This document shows positions 1 to 8,531 of a stretch of 64,000 nucleotides of DNA, piece after piece (within the stretch, counting starts at the first letter, position 1; every line of letters begins with the position of its first letter). This stretch comes from Ignavibacteria bacterium (GTDB lineage: Bacteria; Bacteroidota; Ignavibacteria; Tepidaquicellales; Tepidaquicellaceae): assembly GCA_016704345.1 (NCBI GenBank), contig JADJAH010000037.1, positions 85,373-149,372 on the forward strand. Reading direction: 5' to 3'. The position numbers and the translations under genes are program-made. The notes beneath the pieces were generated by a model that was not told the DNA's origin, searched no databases, and saw only the letters and a program-made list of their open reading frames with translations.

Positions 1-350
1 ATGATCGGACTTTGTCCGCCAGTGATTTTTCTGTACCCAACCGAAACGACATAATCACCCGGATTCAAATCAACAAGCTTGTAGTTATAGCTCAAAGTTG
101 ATGAGGTAACATTGATTGTGTCATAAGATGCGGGACCGCCTGTTGGAGGCCATCCTGATGCAGGGTAAGCGGAAATCAAATATACACCGCCTGGTACGTA
201 ATTTGCGTCAACGAAAGTAACCGTTCCATATACTGTTTTAGGATCGGGTCCGATTTGTACGACAATTTCATCATCAGAACAACTGTATACTGAAAAAATT
301 AGCAAAGAAATTACAAAAAGCTGCAACAAAGTTGCGCATGTTCTTTTCAA
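1..350 (-). CDS. Secreted lipoprotein with carboxypeptidase-regulatory/Cna-B-like domain (3' end outside window)
   Basis: Reading leftward from a TTG start at 348-350, the frame stays open to the window edge, so the C-terminus is missing. A purine-rich GGAGAG stretch lies just upstream of the TTG and supports this start. The N-terminus has basic residues, a hydrophobic stretch and a cysteine in a VYSC context followed by SDDE, which resembles a lipoprotein signal with an acidic +2 region. The body (VYGTVTF..., GGVYLISAYP, NPGDYVVSVGY) has the alternating strand pattern of a beta-sandwich of the carboxypeptidase regulatory/Cna-B type. The exact function is unknown; it probably sits on the cell envelope. 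The lipobox is imperfect, so anchoring is inferred. Confidence 0.6.
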   Translation of the reverse strand, partial: MKRTCATLLQLFVISLLIFSVYSCSDDEIVVQIGPDPKTVYGTVTFVDANYVPGGVYLISAYPASGWPPTGGPASYDTINVTSSTLSYNYKLVDLNPGDYVVSVGYRKITGGQSPI

Positions 351-450
351 AACTCTCTCCTTAGATTATTTTATTTAGTGAACTTGGCTTAGATGCCATA
401 ATTGATTGAGTACAAATATAATTCTTATGCCACAAAATTTTTATGCAATT

Positions 451-1632
451 TTAAATCACCTTCAGCAAATATCCTTTGAGATAAGATGTTTCCGGCATTT
501 GGGGAAGAACCGGGTGGTCAAATGAACATGTCTTCTTTTCAAGCATCTGTACTATTTTGCCGGCTTTGCCTGCGGCGTTTGCAAGCATTTCTTCAAAATG
601 TGCTTCAGATATGTGATGAGAACAGGAAAATGTGAACAAAAGCGAATCAGGTTTCAACAATCTCATACATTTGTAGTTCAGATCAAAGTAAGCATTTAAT
701 GCAGGTCTTATACTTTTCTTGCTTTTGGTAAATGAGGGCGGATCGAGAATAATCAAGTCGTATCTTTTTTTGGTCTGAAATAAGTTGTTTACATGAACAA
801 AACAATCTTCGCAAAAGGTTTCCGGAGGTGAGAAATCATTGAGTTCAAAATTTCGGATTACTTTCTCTATACTGGTTTCGGAAGAATCCACAGCGGTTAT
901 TTTTCCCGCCTTTCCAAGTGCTGCGTTCAAGGCAAAGCCTCCTTCATTACAAAACAGGTCCAGCACTTCATCCCCTTCTCTGAGATATTTTCTGATCAGC
1001 AATCTGTTCTCGCATTGATCAAGATAGAATCCGGACTTCTGACCCTTAAGCAAGTCTATGCAATACTTGATGCCATCAATCTCGCACTCGAATTCAGTCC
1101 CTTCATAACCGTCCGTTGAATAGATCACGCCTTCCCTTTGTTCAATTCCTTCAAGCTCGCGCATCGAGTTCATATTCTTCTCAACAATCAGCTTCGCCTT
1201 GAAATTGTCTGCCAACACATTCTTAATCATCTCAATGATCATGTCCATTCCTGCTGAAAAGATTTGAACAGCATATCTGTCTTCGTACTTGTCAATAATC
1301 AAACCAGGCAGCATGTCGGCTTCTCCGTTGACAAGTCTGTAAACATTATCGTTTGGCTTAACGCGTTTCCTTAAGGCATTAGCCCTGCTTAGCCGTTTAA
1401 AAAGAAACTTCTCGTCAATTTCTTCTTCCTTCGAAGTTAGATGCCTGTATGCAATCAGAGAATGCTTGTTGTAAAAGCCTTTGCCGAGAAAGTTTCCGCG
1501 GCTGTCAAACAAACTGCTAATGCATACGTCACTTTCCAAATCCTCTATCTTGTCAATTTCATTACTAAACACCCAACTGTGTCCTCCAAACAGTCGCCTT
1601 TCTTCATTCTTCTTTAGTATTATCCTTGTCAT
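451..1632 (-). CDS. rlmI: Class I SAM-dependent rRNA methyltransferase, RlmI-like (23S rRNA m5C)
   Basis: The 393-residue protein has the layout of the RlmI/RlmK family. An N-terminal PUA-like RNA-binding part covers residues 1-75 (GGHSWVFSNEI). A GFYLDQ motif follows at 201-206, then a Rossmann SAM site VLDLFCNEGGF at 223-233, and the catalytic-loop motif LDPPSF at 296-301. A second conserved element, FSCSHH, lies at 335-340. RlmI methylates a cytosine of 23S rRNA (C1962 in E. coli), so it acts on the ribosome in the cytoplasm. Length matches the family (about 390-400). It is the last gene of a minus-strand run with the glycosyltransferase fragments and bshC. The family is clear; the exact target base is inferred from homology. 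Confidence 0.88.
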   Translation of the reverse strand: MTRIILKKNEERRLFGGHSWVFSNEIDKIEDLESDVCISSLFDSRGNFLGKGFYNKHSLIAYRHLTSKEEEIDEKFLFKRLSRANALRKRVKPNDNVYRLVNGEADMLPGLIIDKYEDRYAVQIFSAGMDMIIEMIKNVLADNFKAKLIVEKNMNSMRELEGIEQREGVIYSTDGYEGTEFECEIDGIKYCIDLLKGQKSGFYLDQCENRLLIRKYLREGDEVLDLFCNEGGFALNAALGKAGKITAVDSSETSIEKVIRNFELNDFSPPETFCEDCFVHVNNLFQTKKRYDLIILDPPSFTKSKKSIRPALNAYFDLNYKCMRLLKPDSLLFTFSCSHHISEAHFEEMLANAAGKAGKIVQMLEKKTCSFDHPVLPQMPETSYLKGYLLKVI

Positions 1633-1639
1633 TTATTTC

Positions 1640-2191
1640 TTAGTTTAATTCCAGATCTTCTTTTTTCAATGTAGTCTTTTCCATACATGCAAACGAAATT
1701 ACCGGACACTCGGACAAACCTATGTGCGTACATGGTCTGCAAGCTAGTCCGTACTGCTCAAATACTTTTGTAGTCTTCAACTGCGGATAGCATCCGAATT
1801 CTTTGACTGTACTTCCAAATATTGCCACAACTTTCTTGTTAAGCGCTTCTGCAAGATGCATGATCGCGCTGTCGTTACTTATTACCAATTCAGATCTCTT
1901 TATTACATGAACAAGTTCCTTCAATTCAAGTCGTCCGCAATAATTTATAACCCCGCTGCATTCACTTTCGATTTTCGAACAAATATTCTTGTCCATCTCA
2001 CTATCCGAACCAACCAGTACAACTTTTGTCTCGATCAGCGATTTGATTAATGGGATAAACTTGTTCACAGGATATGTTTTTGTAAAATGCTTTGAACTTG
2101 GGGCAATTACAATGTACCTTTTCTCAGGTACACTGATTTCCTTGAACATCAACTGGGATGTTTCAAAGTTCATGTCTTCTTCTCCGAGCAA
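1640..2191 (-). CDS. Glycosyltransferase family 9 (heptosyltransferase-like), C-terminal fragment of a frameshifted gene
   Basis: This is the C-terminal half of an ADP-heptose:LPS heptosyltransferase-type enzyme. It contains the nucleotide-sugar-binding half with YIVIAPSSKHFTKTYP, VLVGSDSEMD, ISNDSAIMHLAEAL and a cysteine-rich RPCTH end typical of GT9. The N-terminal half is the separate frame at 2247-2612. In this frame the sequence stays open upstream to about 2250, encoding a plausible continuation (INLYSDIIPVYKKYLLIARELL), so the listed TTG start is not a true start. The two parts join across the TAA at 2247-2249 if one base is removed (or two added) nearby, for example in the CC doublet at 2255-2256. 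The enzyme would add sugars to lipopolysaccharide core or a similar surface glycan. Confidence 0.75.
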   Translation of the reverse strand: MLGEEDMNFETSQLMFKEISVPEKRYIVIAPSSKHFTKTYPVNKFIPLIKSLIETKVVLVGSDSEMDKNICSKIESECSGVINYCGRLELKELVHVIKRSELVISNDSAIMHLAEALNKKVVAIFGSTVKEFGCYPQLKTTKVFEQYGLACRPCTHIGLSECPVISFACMEKTTLKKEDLELN

Positions 2192-2246
2192 TTCCCGAGC
2201 AATAAGTAAATACTTTTTGTAAACAGGTATGATATCACTGTACAGA

Positions 2247-2612
2247 TTAATCTTCCGTTAACAAGAAGAAATTTTTGAAATGATCTTTCTTAATTCTCAT
2301 TAATTTATGAGAGTTATATGAACTGACATAAATACTTTTCAGGTTGTTATGGATGTCAACAATAAAATCATAATTTCTCTCTGCAATCACTTTCCTCAAG
2401 TCCTTCACTCCTGACTTTAACTGGAGAATTTCATTCGTCATATCACAGAGATTCACCGCCTCGGCAAATTCAGGCTTTGTTGCAAAATCAATCGTTGCTT
2501 CAGGAAACTTTCTTCGCAGCTTTTTTAGCAATGTGAAAGACAGAATTATATCCCCGAATGATGAGAATCTGATCACGAGTATTTTCTTAGGAACTGGTGT
2601 GACTGATTTCAT
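2247..2612 (-). CDS. Glycosyltransferase family 9 (heptosyltransferase-like), N-terminal fragment of a frameshifted gene
   Basis: The 121-residue frame begins with the characteristic GT9 N-terminus ILVIRFSSFGDIILSFTLLKKL and continues through the first Rossmann half (IDFATKPEFAEAV, YDFIVDIHNN). It stops at TAA 2247-2249 in the middle of the domain, and the rest of the enzyme continues in another frame in 1640-2191. Its ATG overlaps the end of bshC by 4 bases, so the two are translationally coupled. Full-length GT9 proteins are about 320-350 residues, and the joined frames give about that. Several other genes in the window are split in the same way, so a sequencing indel is more likely than real inactivation. 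Confidence 0.75.
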   Translation of the reverse strand: MKSVTPVPKKILVIRFSSFGDIILSFTLLKKLRRKFPEATIDFATKPEFAEAVNLCDMTNEILQLKSGVKDLRKVIAERNYDFIVDIHNNLKSIYVSSYNSHKLMRIKKDHFKNFFLLTED

Positions 2613-4264
2613 TCCCGTCTGGGAGAAGGGTCAATTGTCTGATGCATAAATGTATCAATAGAAATCTCTGACAGCAGGATCTCTATAAGATTACTTCCAT
2701 ACTTATTATAGAACATGGTGATGTTGAGGAGTCTTTCCTGCGGCATGTTGCCGGGGTAAACATTAAGCAGGACTTTGCTTAGCTGTCCCGTAATGACTTC
2801 ATTCTGCTTTGCCTGAGCTGTTATAAATTTCTCGCGGGCAACATCAAGTGACTCTACAAACTGGGAACAGCGTTTTGAAAATGCAGAAGATTGATTTGTA
2901 TCGATCAGAGAAAGTTCTTTATCATAAGTGTAAAAGATTGCATTGAGTTCATCCTTCATCTTTGAGAACATTTCCTCAGGATTCTTATCCGAGGATTTCT
3001 TCACTATCGATCTCATCAATTCTCTTTCATCAAACATTTCCGTGAATTGAATAGAGTTCTTTTCCATGAAAGATTTTGTTCTGCTGTCAAGAATAGTCAC
3101 GGAAGTTCTCGGATAAACAACCGGCATGTTCATGTCGAATACTTTGTAGGCTTCCCGCAATTGCGCGAAATATGAAATCTCCGAAGGTCCCCCGATATAA
3201 GCAACTGTCGGCAAAAGATAATCCTGGCAAACCGGTCTCGTTATTACGTTCCAGCTGAAATTGTCGGTTGAAGTTTCGAGCTTTTCGAGAAGCTCTTCTC
3301 TCGAGAACCTTTGTCGTGAATTTTTAAGAGCATAACTTCCGCCCTCCCTTGGCTCTATCAGATGTCTGTTCCCTTCATGTATGTAAAACAAGTTGATTGG
3401 CTTTGGCTTCACCTGTGCAATGTGAGACGATTCAAGATCTACAGTTGTGCTGATAACTTTCTCTGCCAGGGATGCTGAAGATTCCAAAGCTTTTTTGAAT
3501 ACGGGCTTAAGCAAATTCTTCAAAGCCGGATCGGAAGGATCTACAAGCACAATTCCCTTATCCCCCAGAACAAAATTAAGGAATTGTCCAAATGATTTTT
3601 TCATTGTGTTACCTGTCTTATAAGACTCTGCGATGGCTTCAAACAATGCTGCAGAGAAATCTGTCTTGCCAAGACACTCTGAGAGTTCATTCACAAGTTT
3701 GTCAATTTCTCCATCAAACTGCAAGCTACCTGCAGGCTTCAGGTATTTTTCTTCTTCGATGCCCCTTTCAAAGTACGTAAGCTTTTTCAGCTCATTTTCC
3801 TTTGTGACAACAGAAATATTGTTGATCTCCAGAAAATCATGATCATCAGCTTCCATCCAAAATACCGGTACAAAATTGTTATCAGGAAATTGTGATTTGA
3901 GTTTTTCGGAAAGTTGAATTGTATTCAGCGCCTTTATTACTGTGTACAAAGGACCCGAAAGAATTCCGAGTTGCTGGCCTGTAACAACTGCAAAAGTGCT
4001 GCTGTCATTAAGAGCTGCTATATTATCGATCGCCTTTTGTCCCGATCCGAAGCTCTGATTCTGAAGGGATAAGATAGACGTAAGATCTTTTCGCAGAAAC
4101 TTTCTCCCGTTCCTGTAAGATTCGGAAGTGAGTTCAATGCATTTCAGGAAATCTTCATGTGACTTAAAATCATATTCGAAGAATCTTTTGACGGAATTGA
4201 AATCGCTAATATAATCAAGAAACAATTCATTGTAGCCGGGGAGCTGATTGAAAGGAATATTCAA
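2609..4264 (-). CDS. bshC: Bacillithiol biosynthesis cysteine-adding enzyme BshC
   Basis: The protein has 551 residues, the usual BshC length (about 530-550). Hallmark family motifs are visible: VVTGQQLGILSGP at 93-105 and VPVFWMEADDHDFLEI at 132-147, followed by an insert region and a long charged helical C-terminal stretch (about 440-520) that fits the known coiled coil. BshC adds cysteine to glucosaminyl-malate, the last step of bacillithiol synthesis, giving the main low-molecular-weight thiol in many Bacteroidota and Firmicutes. BshA and BshB are not in this window. It overlaps the downstream glycosyltransferase start by 4 bases. Peroxiredoxin and thioredoxin-like genes elsewhere in the window fit a thiol-based redox system. 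Confidence 0.92.
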   Translation of the reverse strand: MNIPFNQLPGYNELFLDYISDFNSVKRFFEYDFKSHEDFLKCIELTSESYRNGRKFLRKDLTSILSLQNQSFGSGQKAIDNIAALNDSSTFAVVTGQQLGILSGPLYTVIKALNTIQLSEKLKSQFPDNNFVPVFWMEADDHDFLEINNISVVTKENELKKLTYFERGIEEEKYLKPAGSLQFDGEIDKLVNELSECLGKTDFSAALFEAIAESYKTGNTMKKSFGQFLNFVLGDKGIVLVDPSDPALKNLLKPVFKKALESSASLAEKVISTTVDLESSHIAQVKPKPINLFYIHEGNRHLIEPREGGSYALKNSRQRFSREELLEKLETSTDNFSWNVITRPVCQDYLLPTVAYIGGPSEISYFAQLREAYKVFDMNMPVVYPRTSVTILDSRTKSFMEKNSIQFTEMFDERELMRSIVKKSSDKNPEEMFSKMKDELNAIFYTYDKELSLIDTNQSSAFSKRCSQFVESLDVAREKFITAQAKQNEVITGQLSKVLLNVYPGNMPQERLLNITMFYNKYGSNLIEILLSEISIDTFMHQTIDPSPRRE

Positions 4265-4338
4265 ATTCTATTTTAGGAAAAAATTAGTCATTAATAACCA
4301 AGAGTAAATTTACTAATTTGAAGAAAATTCTTCGCCAA

Positions 4339-5844
4339 ATGAAATACATACTTCTTGCTTTATTATTGATTCTCAGCACTCACACTGCTAATGCAAATTA
4401 CTCAACACCCGGAACCGGAAGAACTTGGAACCTTGACAGCCTGGTTACAAACTCAGGCGGAGATATTACCTTTAATTCGGGAAGTTACTTTGTCAATGAT
4501 ACAATTGTTATTTCTCAGAGTGACACGATCATTGTCAGGAATGACTTCATCATGAAGTTAGCTTCACAAGTTTTTATAGATGTCTTTGGTGTCCTGATTA
4601 TTGATCCGGCGTCAGCAGGAACGATCACAGCTATAGATACATCGCAAAAGTTCCTTGGGCTCAAGTATGAAGATCAGAGCGACGGTTCAATCCTCAGAAA
4701 GACAACATTTGAATACGGCAACGGAATCAGAATGCTGGACTGCAATATCCTTATTGACAGCTGCACTATTAGATTCAACACACTTAACAGCACATTCTCG
4801 AGTTACGCCATTTCGCTGTTTCGATCTAACTCAATAATCTCCAACAACAAAATCTATAGAAACCGAAGGTCTGCAATTGGATCCGGCGCAAACATTGCTT
4901 CTTCGCCAAGGATAATAAACAATCTTATCTACGAGAATGATACTGAAAATGCGAACGTACCACAGATAAATCTTGGTGCCTCTGCAAGTGATACTCTTTT
5001 GATCAGGGGAAATACAATATCCGGATTGTTTGATAATTGCGGCGGTATCTCATTGCTTCCGGTCGGTTCAATTCCAATTGCTCTTATTGAAGATAATATT
5101 ATTCGTAAAAACAGATACGGCATTGCAGTCGCCGGAGGAAACTCAAACATTATCATCCGCGGAAACAGAATTGACAGCAACAATATCCAGGGTCTTCCAA
5201 ATCTTGGAGGCAGCGGCATAAATTTTAACGGTTCCAATACGCAGTTGTGTATTGTTTCAAATAACTTGATACGCGGAAATTTGTGGGGCATAACAATTCA
5301 GGGGACGGCAAAACCCATTATGGGTGATCTCTCAAATGCGAGCAATTTGGATGACGGTCGAAATGCAATATATGGAAACACGAACAGCGGAAAGATCTTT
5401 GATCTGTTCAACAACACACCCGATTCAATCAAAGCAGAAAACAATTGGTGGGGAACAAGTATTACAGATACTGTTGAAGCTCACATCTTTCACAAGCCGG
5501 ACAGCACGGTGCTTGGGTTTGTTGATTATCTTCCATTGGGGACAAGTACGCAAAACGGAAATTCTATTGAACTGATTATTCCAACATCTATCAAAGTAAT
5601 TGCATATCCAAATCCGTTCAACCCGGAAACGACAATAGAATATAAACTGCCTGAATCAGGCTTCACAGAAATTCTTCTTTATGATGTGAGTGGTAAAGTA
5701 GTGCGCACAATTATGAACGCGAGACGGGAGCGTGGTGATAACAAAGAAATTCTATATGGACAAGGACTTTCATCGGGTACTTATTTCGTCAGAATAAGAT
5801 CCGGCATATACTCCGCTGTTGGAAAACTTGTCTTGCTGAAATAG
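4339..5844 (+). CDS. Secreted right-handed beta-helix protein with T9SS C-terminal sorting domain
   Basis: The ATG at 4339 gives a clean signal peptide (KYILLALLLILSTHTANA). The frame also contains an in-frame TTG at 4318 that would add seven residues, and neither start has a strong ribosome binding site. The middle carries repeated short asparagine- and isoleucine-rich turns (SNNKIYRN, IIRGNRIDSNNI, IVSNNLIRGNLWGI) typical of parallel beta-helix (pectate-lyase/NosD-like) folds. The last about 80 residues contain YPNPFNPETTIEYKLP, YDVSGKVV and end in SAVGKLVLLK, the type A T9SS sorting domain. It is probably exported by T9SS and fixed on or released from the outer membrane. No catalytic residues are recognised. 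It is divergent from bshC. Confidence 0.82.
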   Translation: MKYILLALLLILSTHTANANYSTPGTGRTWNLDSLVTNSGGDITFNSGSYFVNDTIVISQSDTIIVRNDFIMKLASQVFIDVFGVLIIDPASAGTITAIDTSQKFLGLKYEDQSDGSILRKTTFEYGNGIRMLDCNILIDSCTIRFNTLNSTFSSYAISLFRSNSIISNNKIYRNRRSAIGSGANIASSPRIINNLIYENDTENANVPQINLGASASDTLLIRGNTISGLFDNCGGISLLPVGSIPIALIEDNIIRKNRYGIAVAGGNSNIIIRGNRIDSNNIQGLPNLGGSGINFNGSNTQLCIVSNNLIRGNLWGITIQGTAKPIMGDLSNASNLDDGRNAIYGNTNSGKIFDLFNNTPDSIKAENNWWGTSITDTVEAHIFHKPDSTVLGFVDYLPLGTSTQNGNSIELIIPTSIKVIAYPNPFNPETTIEYKLPESGFTEILLYDVSGKVVRTIMNARRERGDNKEILYGQGLSSGTYFVRIRSGIYSAVGKLVLLK

Positions 5845-5852
5845 GTCGGGTA

Positions 5853-6221
5853 CTACTTCAGTTTCTTTTCATAATCAGAGATTAGTTTTTCAATCTCTGA
5901 TTTTGCATTTTCAAGTTCTTCTATTGCTTCAGAGTCACCTTTTGTCAATACCCGTTCTGCTTTTTCTTTAGCTATTAGTAATATGCTGTTAGCTTCGCCA
6001 AGAAGTTCATCAGATCTTTTGTTAGCATAATCAACAAGTTCTCTTGCTTTCACCCGGGCTTCTGACAAATAGTCATTAGCTTTATCAATGATCTCACTGC
6101 TGTCTTCATCCTGCAAATACTCTTCCTCATCTTCATCTCTACTGATGGCATCATAGATAATTGCGGCGGTGACTGCTGCAGCGGCTCCAATCAAGGCGCC
6201 CCATATAACTTTGTTTGACAA
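5853..6221 (-). CDS. Small membrane-anchored coiled-coil protein, YtxH-like
   Basis: The 122-residue protein begins with a glycine/alanine-rich transmembrane segment (WGALIGAAAAVTAAII, residues 6-22). An acidic linker (DEDEEEY...DEDSSE) follows, then a long heptad-rich helix from about residue 45 to the end. This is the layout of YtxH-domain and gas-vesicle-protein-like small membrane proteins, which are often linked to envelope stress, but the function is not established. It lies 18 bases downstream of pdaD, apparently the last gene of smpB-tyrS-pdaD-ytxH. It converges with the beta-helix gene with only 8 bases between the stops. Confidence 0.65.
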   Translation of the reverse strand: MSNKVIWGALIGAAAAVTAAIIYDAISRDEDEEEYLQDEDSSEIIDKANDYLSEARVKARELVDYANKRSDELLGEANSILLIAKEKAERVLTKGDSEAIEELENAKSEIEKLISDYEKKLK

Positions 6222-6239
6222 TGAATTACTTTTATTGAG

Positions 6240-6785
6240 TTAAGGTAAAAATACAACGCATGAGATCACAGTCGTCCAAAGTCCGTTCTTATCGCCTTCA
6301 GCAGATTGAGTCACATTAAATGTCTTTATGATCTTACCGCTTTGTTTGTAAAGGTTCTCCCTTTCATTCCAGGCCGTTTCAGGATCAAACTCTACACCAA
6401 GAGTTGTTGCAAGCATCGTTGCTGCAAGGTCCTCAGCATATTCACCGGATATTTTCTCAGGTTCTCCAAAAGGATGATGTTCGGAAATATATCCGTAATG
6501 GCTGTCATCAGATGGAAGTGCAACACCAATTGATGAGGCTATCAGTCTGTTAGGTTCGTTTGTAAAGTTTCTTGCCATTACACAGAAAGTGATCTGTCCC
6601 GGTTCCATCATCTGTATTCCCTGCTCAACAGTGAGTCTCTTGCATCCTCCGGGGAATATACTTGAAACAGTAACGATGTTGCATTTTTCAATTCCTGCTT
6701 GTCTCAAAGCAAGTTCAAATGACTGCAGGTAATCTTTGTGTTTTCCAACTCCCTTAGTGAAAAACAATTTTGTTGGCTTGAACAA
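6240..6785 (-). CDS. pdaD: Pyruvoyl-dependent arginine decarboxylase
   Basis: The 181-residue protein matches the pyruvoyl-dependent arginine decarboxylase family, which turns arginine into agmatine, the first step of polyamine synthesis. The self-cleavage site is visible as TVSSIFPGGC. Cleavage between Ser41 and Ser42 would give a beta chain and an alpha chain with an N-terminal pyruvoyl group from Ser42. Other family motifs are GQITFCVMAR, IASSIGVALP and the C-terminal WTTVISCVVFLP. The start is a TTG at 6783-6785: an AGGAGAG ribosome binding site lies six bases upstream, and the next methionine comes after the active site. It sits between tyrS and the YtxH-like gene. The pyruvoyl enzyme needs no PLP. 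Confidence 0.9.
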   Translation of the reverse strand: MFKPTKLFFTKGVGKHKDYLQSFELALRQAGIEKCNIVTVSSIFPGGCKRLTVEQGIQMMEPGQITFCVMARNFTNEPNRLIASSIGVALPSDDSHYGYISEHHPFGEPEKISGEYAEDLAATMLATTLGVEFDPETAWNERENLYKQSGKIIKTFNVTQSAEGDKNGLWTTVISCVVFLP

Positions 6786-6813
6786 TTCTTTCTCTCCTGT
6801 GTATTAAGATTTT

Positions 6814-7377
6814 CTAATTAGTTTGTTGTTTGAGGATCTTCAAAAATTTTCTCTTTCCAACTTTGAAGATCATTCCGTGCTGTATTTCCATTACTTGATT
6901 GATATCAGTCAGCTTTTGTCCGTCTACATTCACGGCGCCCTGTTCTATTAATCTTCTTGCATTGCTCTTAGTATCTGCAAGACCTGTATCTGTGAGCAAG
7001 TCAACCAGCTTCATTGAACTCCGTCCCATCTCAATTTCCGGAATATCATCCGGAATTTCCTTCTTGATAAATATCGTGTCAAACTCTTCTATTGTTCGCA
7101 ATGCTGTTTCCTCATCATAGTACAATTTCACAAGTTCCATTCCAAGTCGCCTCTTAACATCTCTTGGATTGTTGTTTTCATCTTCAAGTGTTCTCTTGAT
7201 ATTAGTCAGTTCATCTCCGCTTACCATGGTTGCCAGCACAAAGTACTTATATATCAGCGTATCAGGTATGCTCATTGTCTTTCCAAAAATATCCTTAGGG
7301 AGATCTGATATGCCTATTGCATTGTCAAGAGACTTACTCATCTTCTCCGATCCGTCAGTACCTTCAAGAAGCGGCAT
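6814..7377 (-). CDS. tyrS: Tyrosyl-tRNA synthetase, C-terminal fragment (frameshifted tyrS)
   Basis: This frame holds the second half of tyrosyl-tRNA synthetase: the catalytic KMSKS loop (GSEKMSKSLDNA, residues 10-21 of this fragment), the anticodon-recognition helices, and a C-terminal S4 RNA-binding domain (NARRLIEQGAVNVDG). The first half, with the HIGH motif, is the overlapping-frame fragment 7383-8036. Restoring one G in the GG at minus-strand 7404-7403 (to GGG) changes ...RDMEKILRL-stop to the family-typical ...RDMGKDPQVVITMPLLEG and fuses both parts into one enzyme of about 407 residues. tyrS is normally essential, so the break is almost certainly a sequence error unless another copy exists elsewhere. 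Confidence 0.85.
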   Translation of the reverse strand: MPLLEGTDGSEKMSKSLDNAIGISDLPKDIFGKTMSIPDTLIYKYFVLATMVSGDELTNIKRTLEDENNNPRDVKRRLGMELVKLYYDEETALRTIEEFDTIFIKKEIPDDIPEIEMGRSSMKLVDLLTDTGLADTKSNARRLIEQGAVNVDGQKLTDINQVMEIQHGMIFKVGKRKFLKILKQQTN

Positions 7378-7382
7378 AGTTA

Positions 7383-8036
7383 TTACAACCTGAGGATCTT
7401 TTCCATATCTCTTTGCATATCTCTGCCCACAAGATTATTGAACTTTTGATCAGTTCCTCCAAGTTCTACATCCGCGTTTATGGCAAATGAATCGTAACCC
7501 TGCATGATCGGGTACAGTATCTCATGAAGAGAAATTTCTGTTTGCTCTTTCAACCTGTTTGTAAAATCATCACGCTCAAGAATTCTCTGAACTGTAAATT
7601 TGCTGAGTATTCCAATCAAATCCTTGAGACTGATCTCTGCGAGCCATTCTGAATTGTACAGAATTTTTGTCCTGGAAATGTCCAGGATTTTTCCTGCCTG
7701 CTCAAAATACGTTTTGCCAAACTCCCTTGTTTCCTCAAATGTCAACTGCGGACGGGTCTTCTTTTTCCCGGAAGGATCACCAATCATCGCAGTATAATCG
7801 CCGACTATTAGTATTGCATTGTGTCCGAGGTCCTGAAATTGCCTTAACTTGTTCAAGACAACAGCATGCCCTATATGAAGATCAGGTCGGGATGGGTCAC
7901 AACCGAGTTTAATATTCAGAGGATTTCCTGTCCTGCAAGACTCATCTAATTTCCTGAGAAGTTCTTCTTCCGGAATGATCTCAACCGTTCCTCTTTTTAT
8001 CAGTTCAAACTGTTCCTTTGGGGGTGCAAATTTCAT
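7383..8036 (-). CDS. tyrS: Tyrosyl-tRNA synthetase, N-terminal fragment (frameshifted tyrS)
   Basis: The frame encodes the Rossmann catalytic half of a class I aminoacyl-tRNA synthetase. KLGCDPSRPDLHIGHAV carries the HIGH motif at residues 54-57, followed by VGDYTAMIGDPSG, and ELGGTDQKFN marks the tyrosine-binding and dimer region. The frame ends early at a TAA just after RDMEKILRL; the remainder lies in 6814-7377. The ATG overlaps the smpB stop by 4 bases, so smpB and tyrS are coupled. The enzyme charges tRNA-Tyr with tyrosine in the cytoplasm. The family assignment is certain from the motifs. Confidence 0.87.
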   Translation of the reverse strand: MKFAPPKEQFELIKRGTVEIIPEEELLRKLDESCRTGNPLNIKLGCDPSRPDLHIGHAVVLNKLRQFQDLGHNAILIVGDYTAMIGDPSGKKKTRPQLTFEETREFGKTYFEQAGKILDISRTKILYNSEWLAEISLKDLIGILSKFTVQRILERDDFTNRLKEQTEISLHEILYPIMQGYDSFAINADVELGGTDQKFNNLVGRDMQRDMEKILRL

Positions 8037-8482
8037 AGTCTTCTTAAGTTCCTTTCAACTTCCCTTTTCTTTACAGATTCTCTTTTGTCGAATAGCTTCT
8101 TACCTTTTGCCATTCCTATCTCAACTTTGACAAGTGATCCTTTAAAATACATTTTAAGAGGAACCAGCGTTAGTCCCTTTTCCTGTAACTGCTGCTTTAC
8201 TTTTCTGATTTCCCTTTTGTTGAGAAGGAGTTTCCTGCTGCGGAGCGGTTCGTGATTATTGATATTACCGAATCTGTATTCGCTTATATGCGAGTTGATC
8301 ATCCACACTTCATTGTTCTTAATTCTGCCGTAAGAATCCTGCAGATTTACCTTTCCCTCTCTCAGTGCCTTAACTTCCGTACCTGTGAGAACTACACCGG
8401 CTTCAAGTCTGCTTAAAATTTCGTATTCAAAATTAGCTTTCCGGTTACTGGAGATTATCTTAATTTTATCTGAGTCGCTCAT
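8033..8482 (-). CDS. smpB: SsrA-binding protein SmpB
   Basis: From the ATG at 8480-8482 the protein is 149 residues, the standard SmpB size. A longer frame upstream has no family similarity and was not used. Family motifs are clear: KIISSNRKANFEYEI at the N-terminus, GVVLTGTEVKALREGKVNLQDSY, and the basic C-terminal tail GKKLFDKRESVKKREVERNLRR that inserts into the ribosomal A-site. SmpB brings tmRNA to stalled ribosomes for trans-translation. It is the first gene of smpB-tyrS-pdaD-ytxH. Only 49 bases separate it from the divergent metallo-hydrolase gene, so a shared divergent promoter region is likely. Confidence 0.94.
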   Translation of the reverse strand: MSDSDKIKIISSNRKANFEYEILSRLEAGVVLTGTEVKALREGKVNLQDSYGRIKNNEVWMINSHISEYRFGNINNHEPLRSRKLLLNKREIRKVKQQLQEKGLTLVPLKMYFKGSLVKVEIGMAKGKKLFDKRESVKKREVERNLRRL

Positions 8483-8531
8483 TAACTTGTGCAAATTAAT
8501 TTTTACAGTAAGTAAAATCAATTTAATAACC

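Noticed and set aside
4929..5291. 120-residue minus-strand frame
   Set aside because: Antisense to the T9SS beta-helix protein; repeats give long shadow frames.
7377..7410. Programmed frameshift in tyrS
   Set aside because: There is no slippery sequence or reason for recoding in tyrS; a GGG-to-GG base loss explains it simply.
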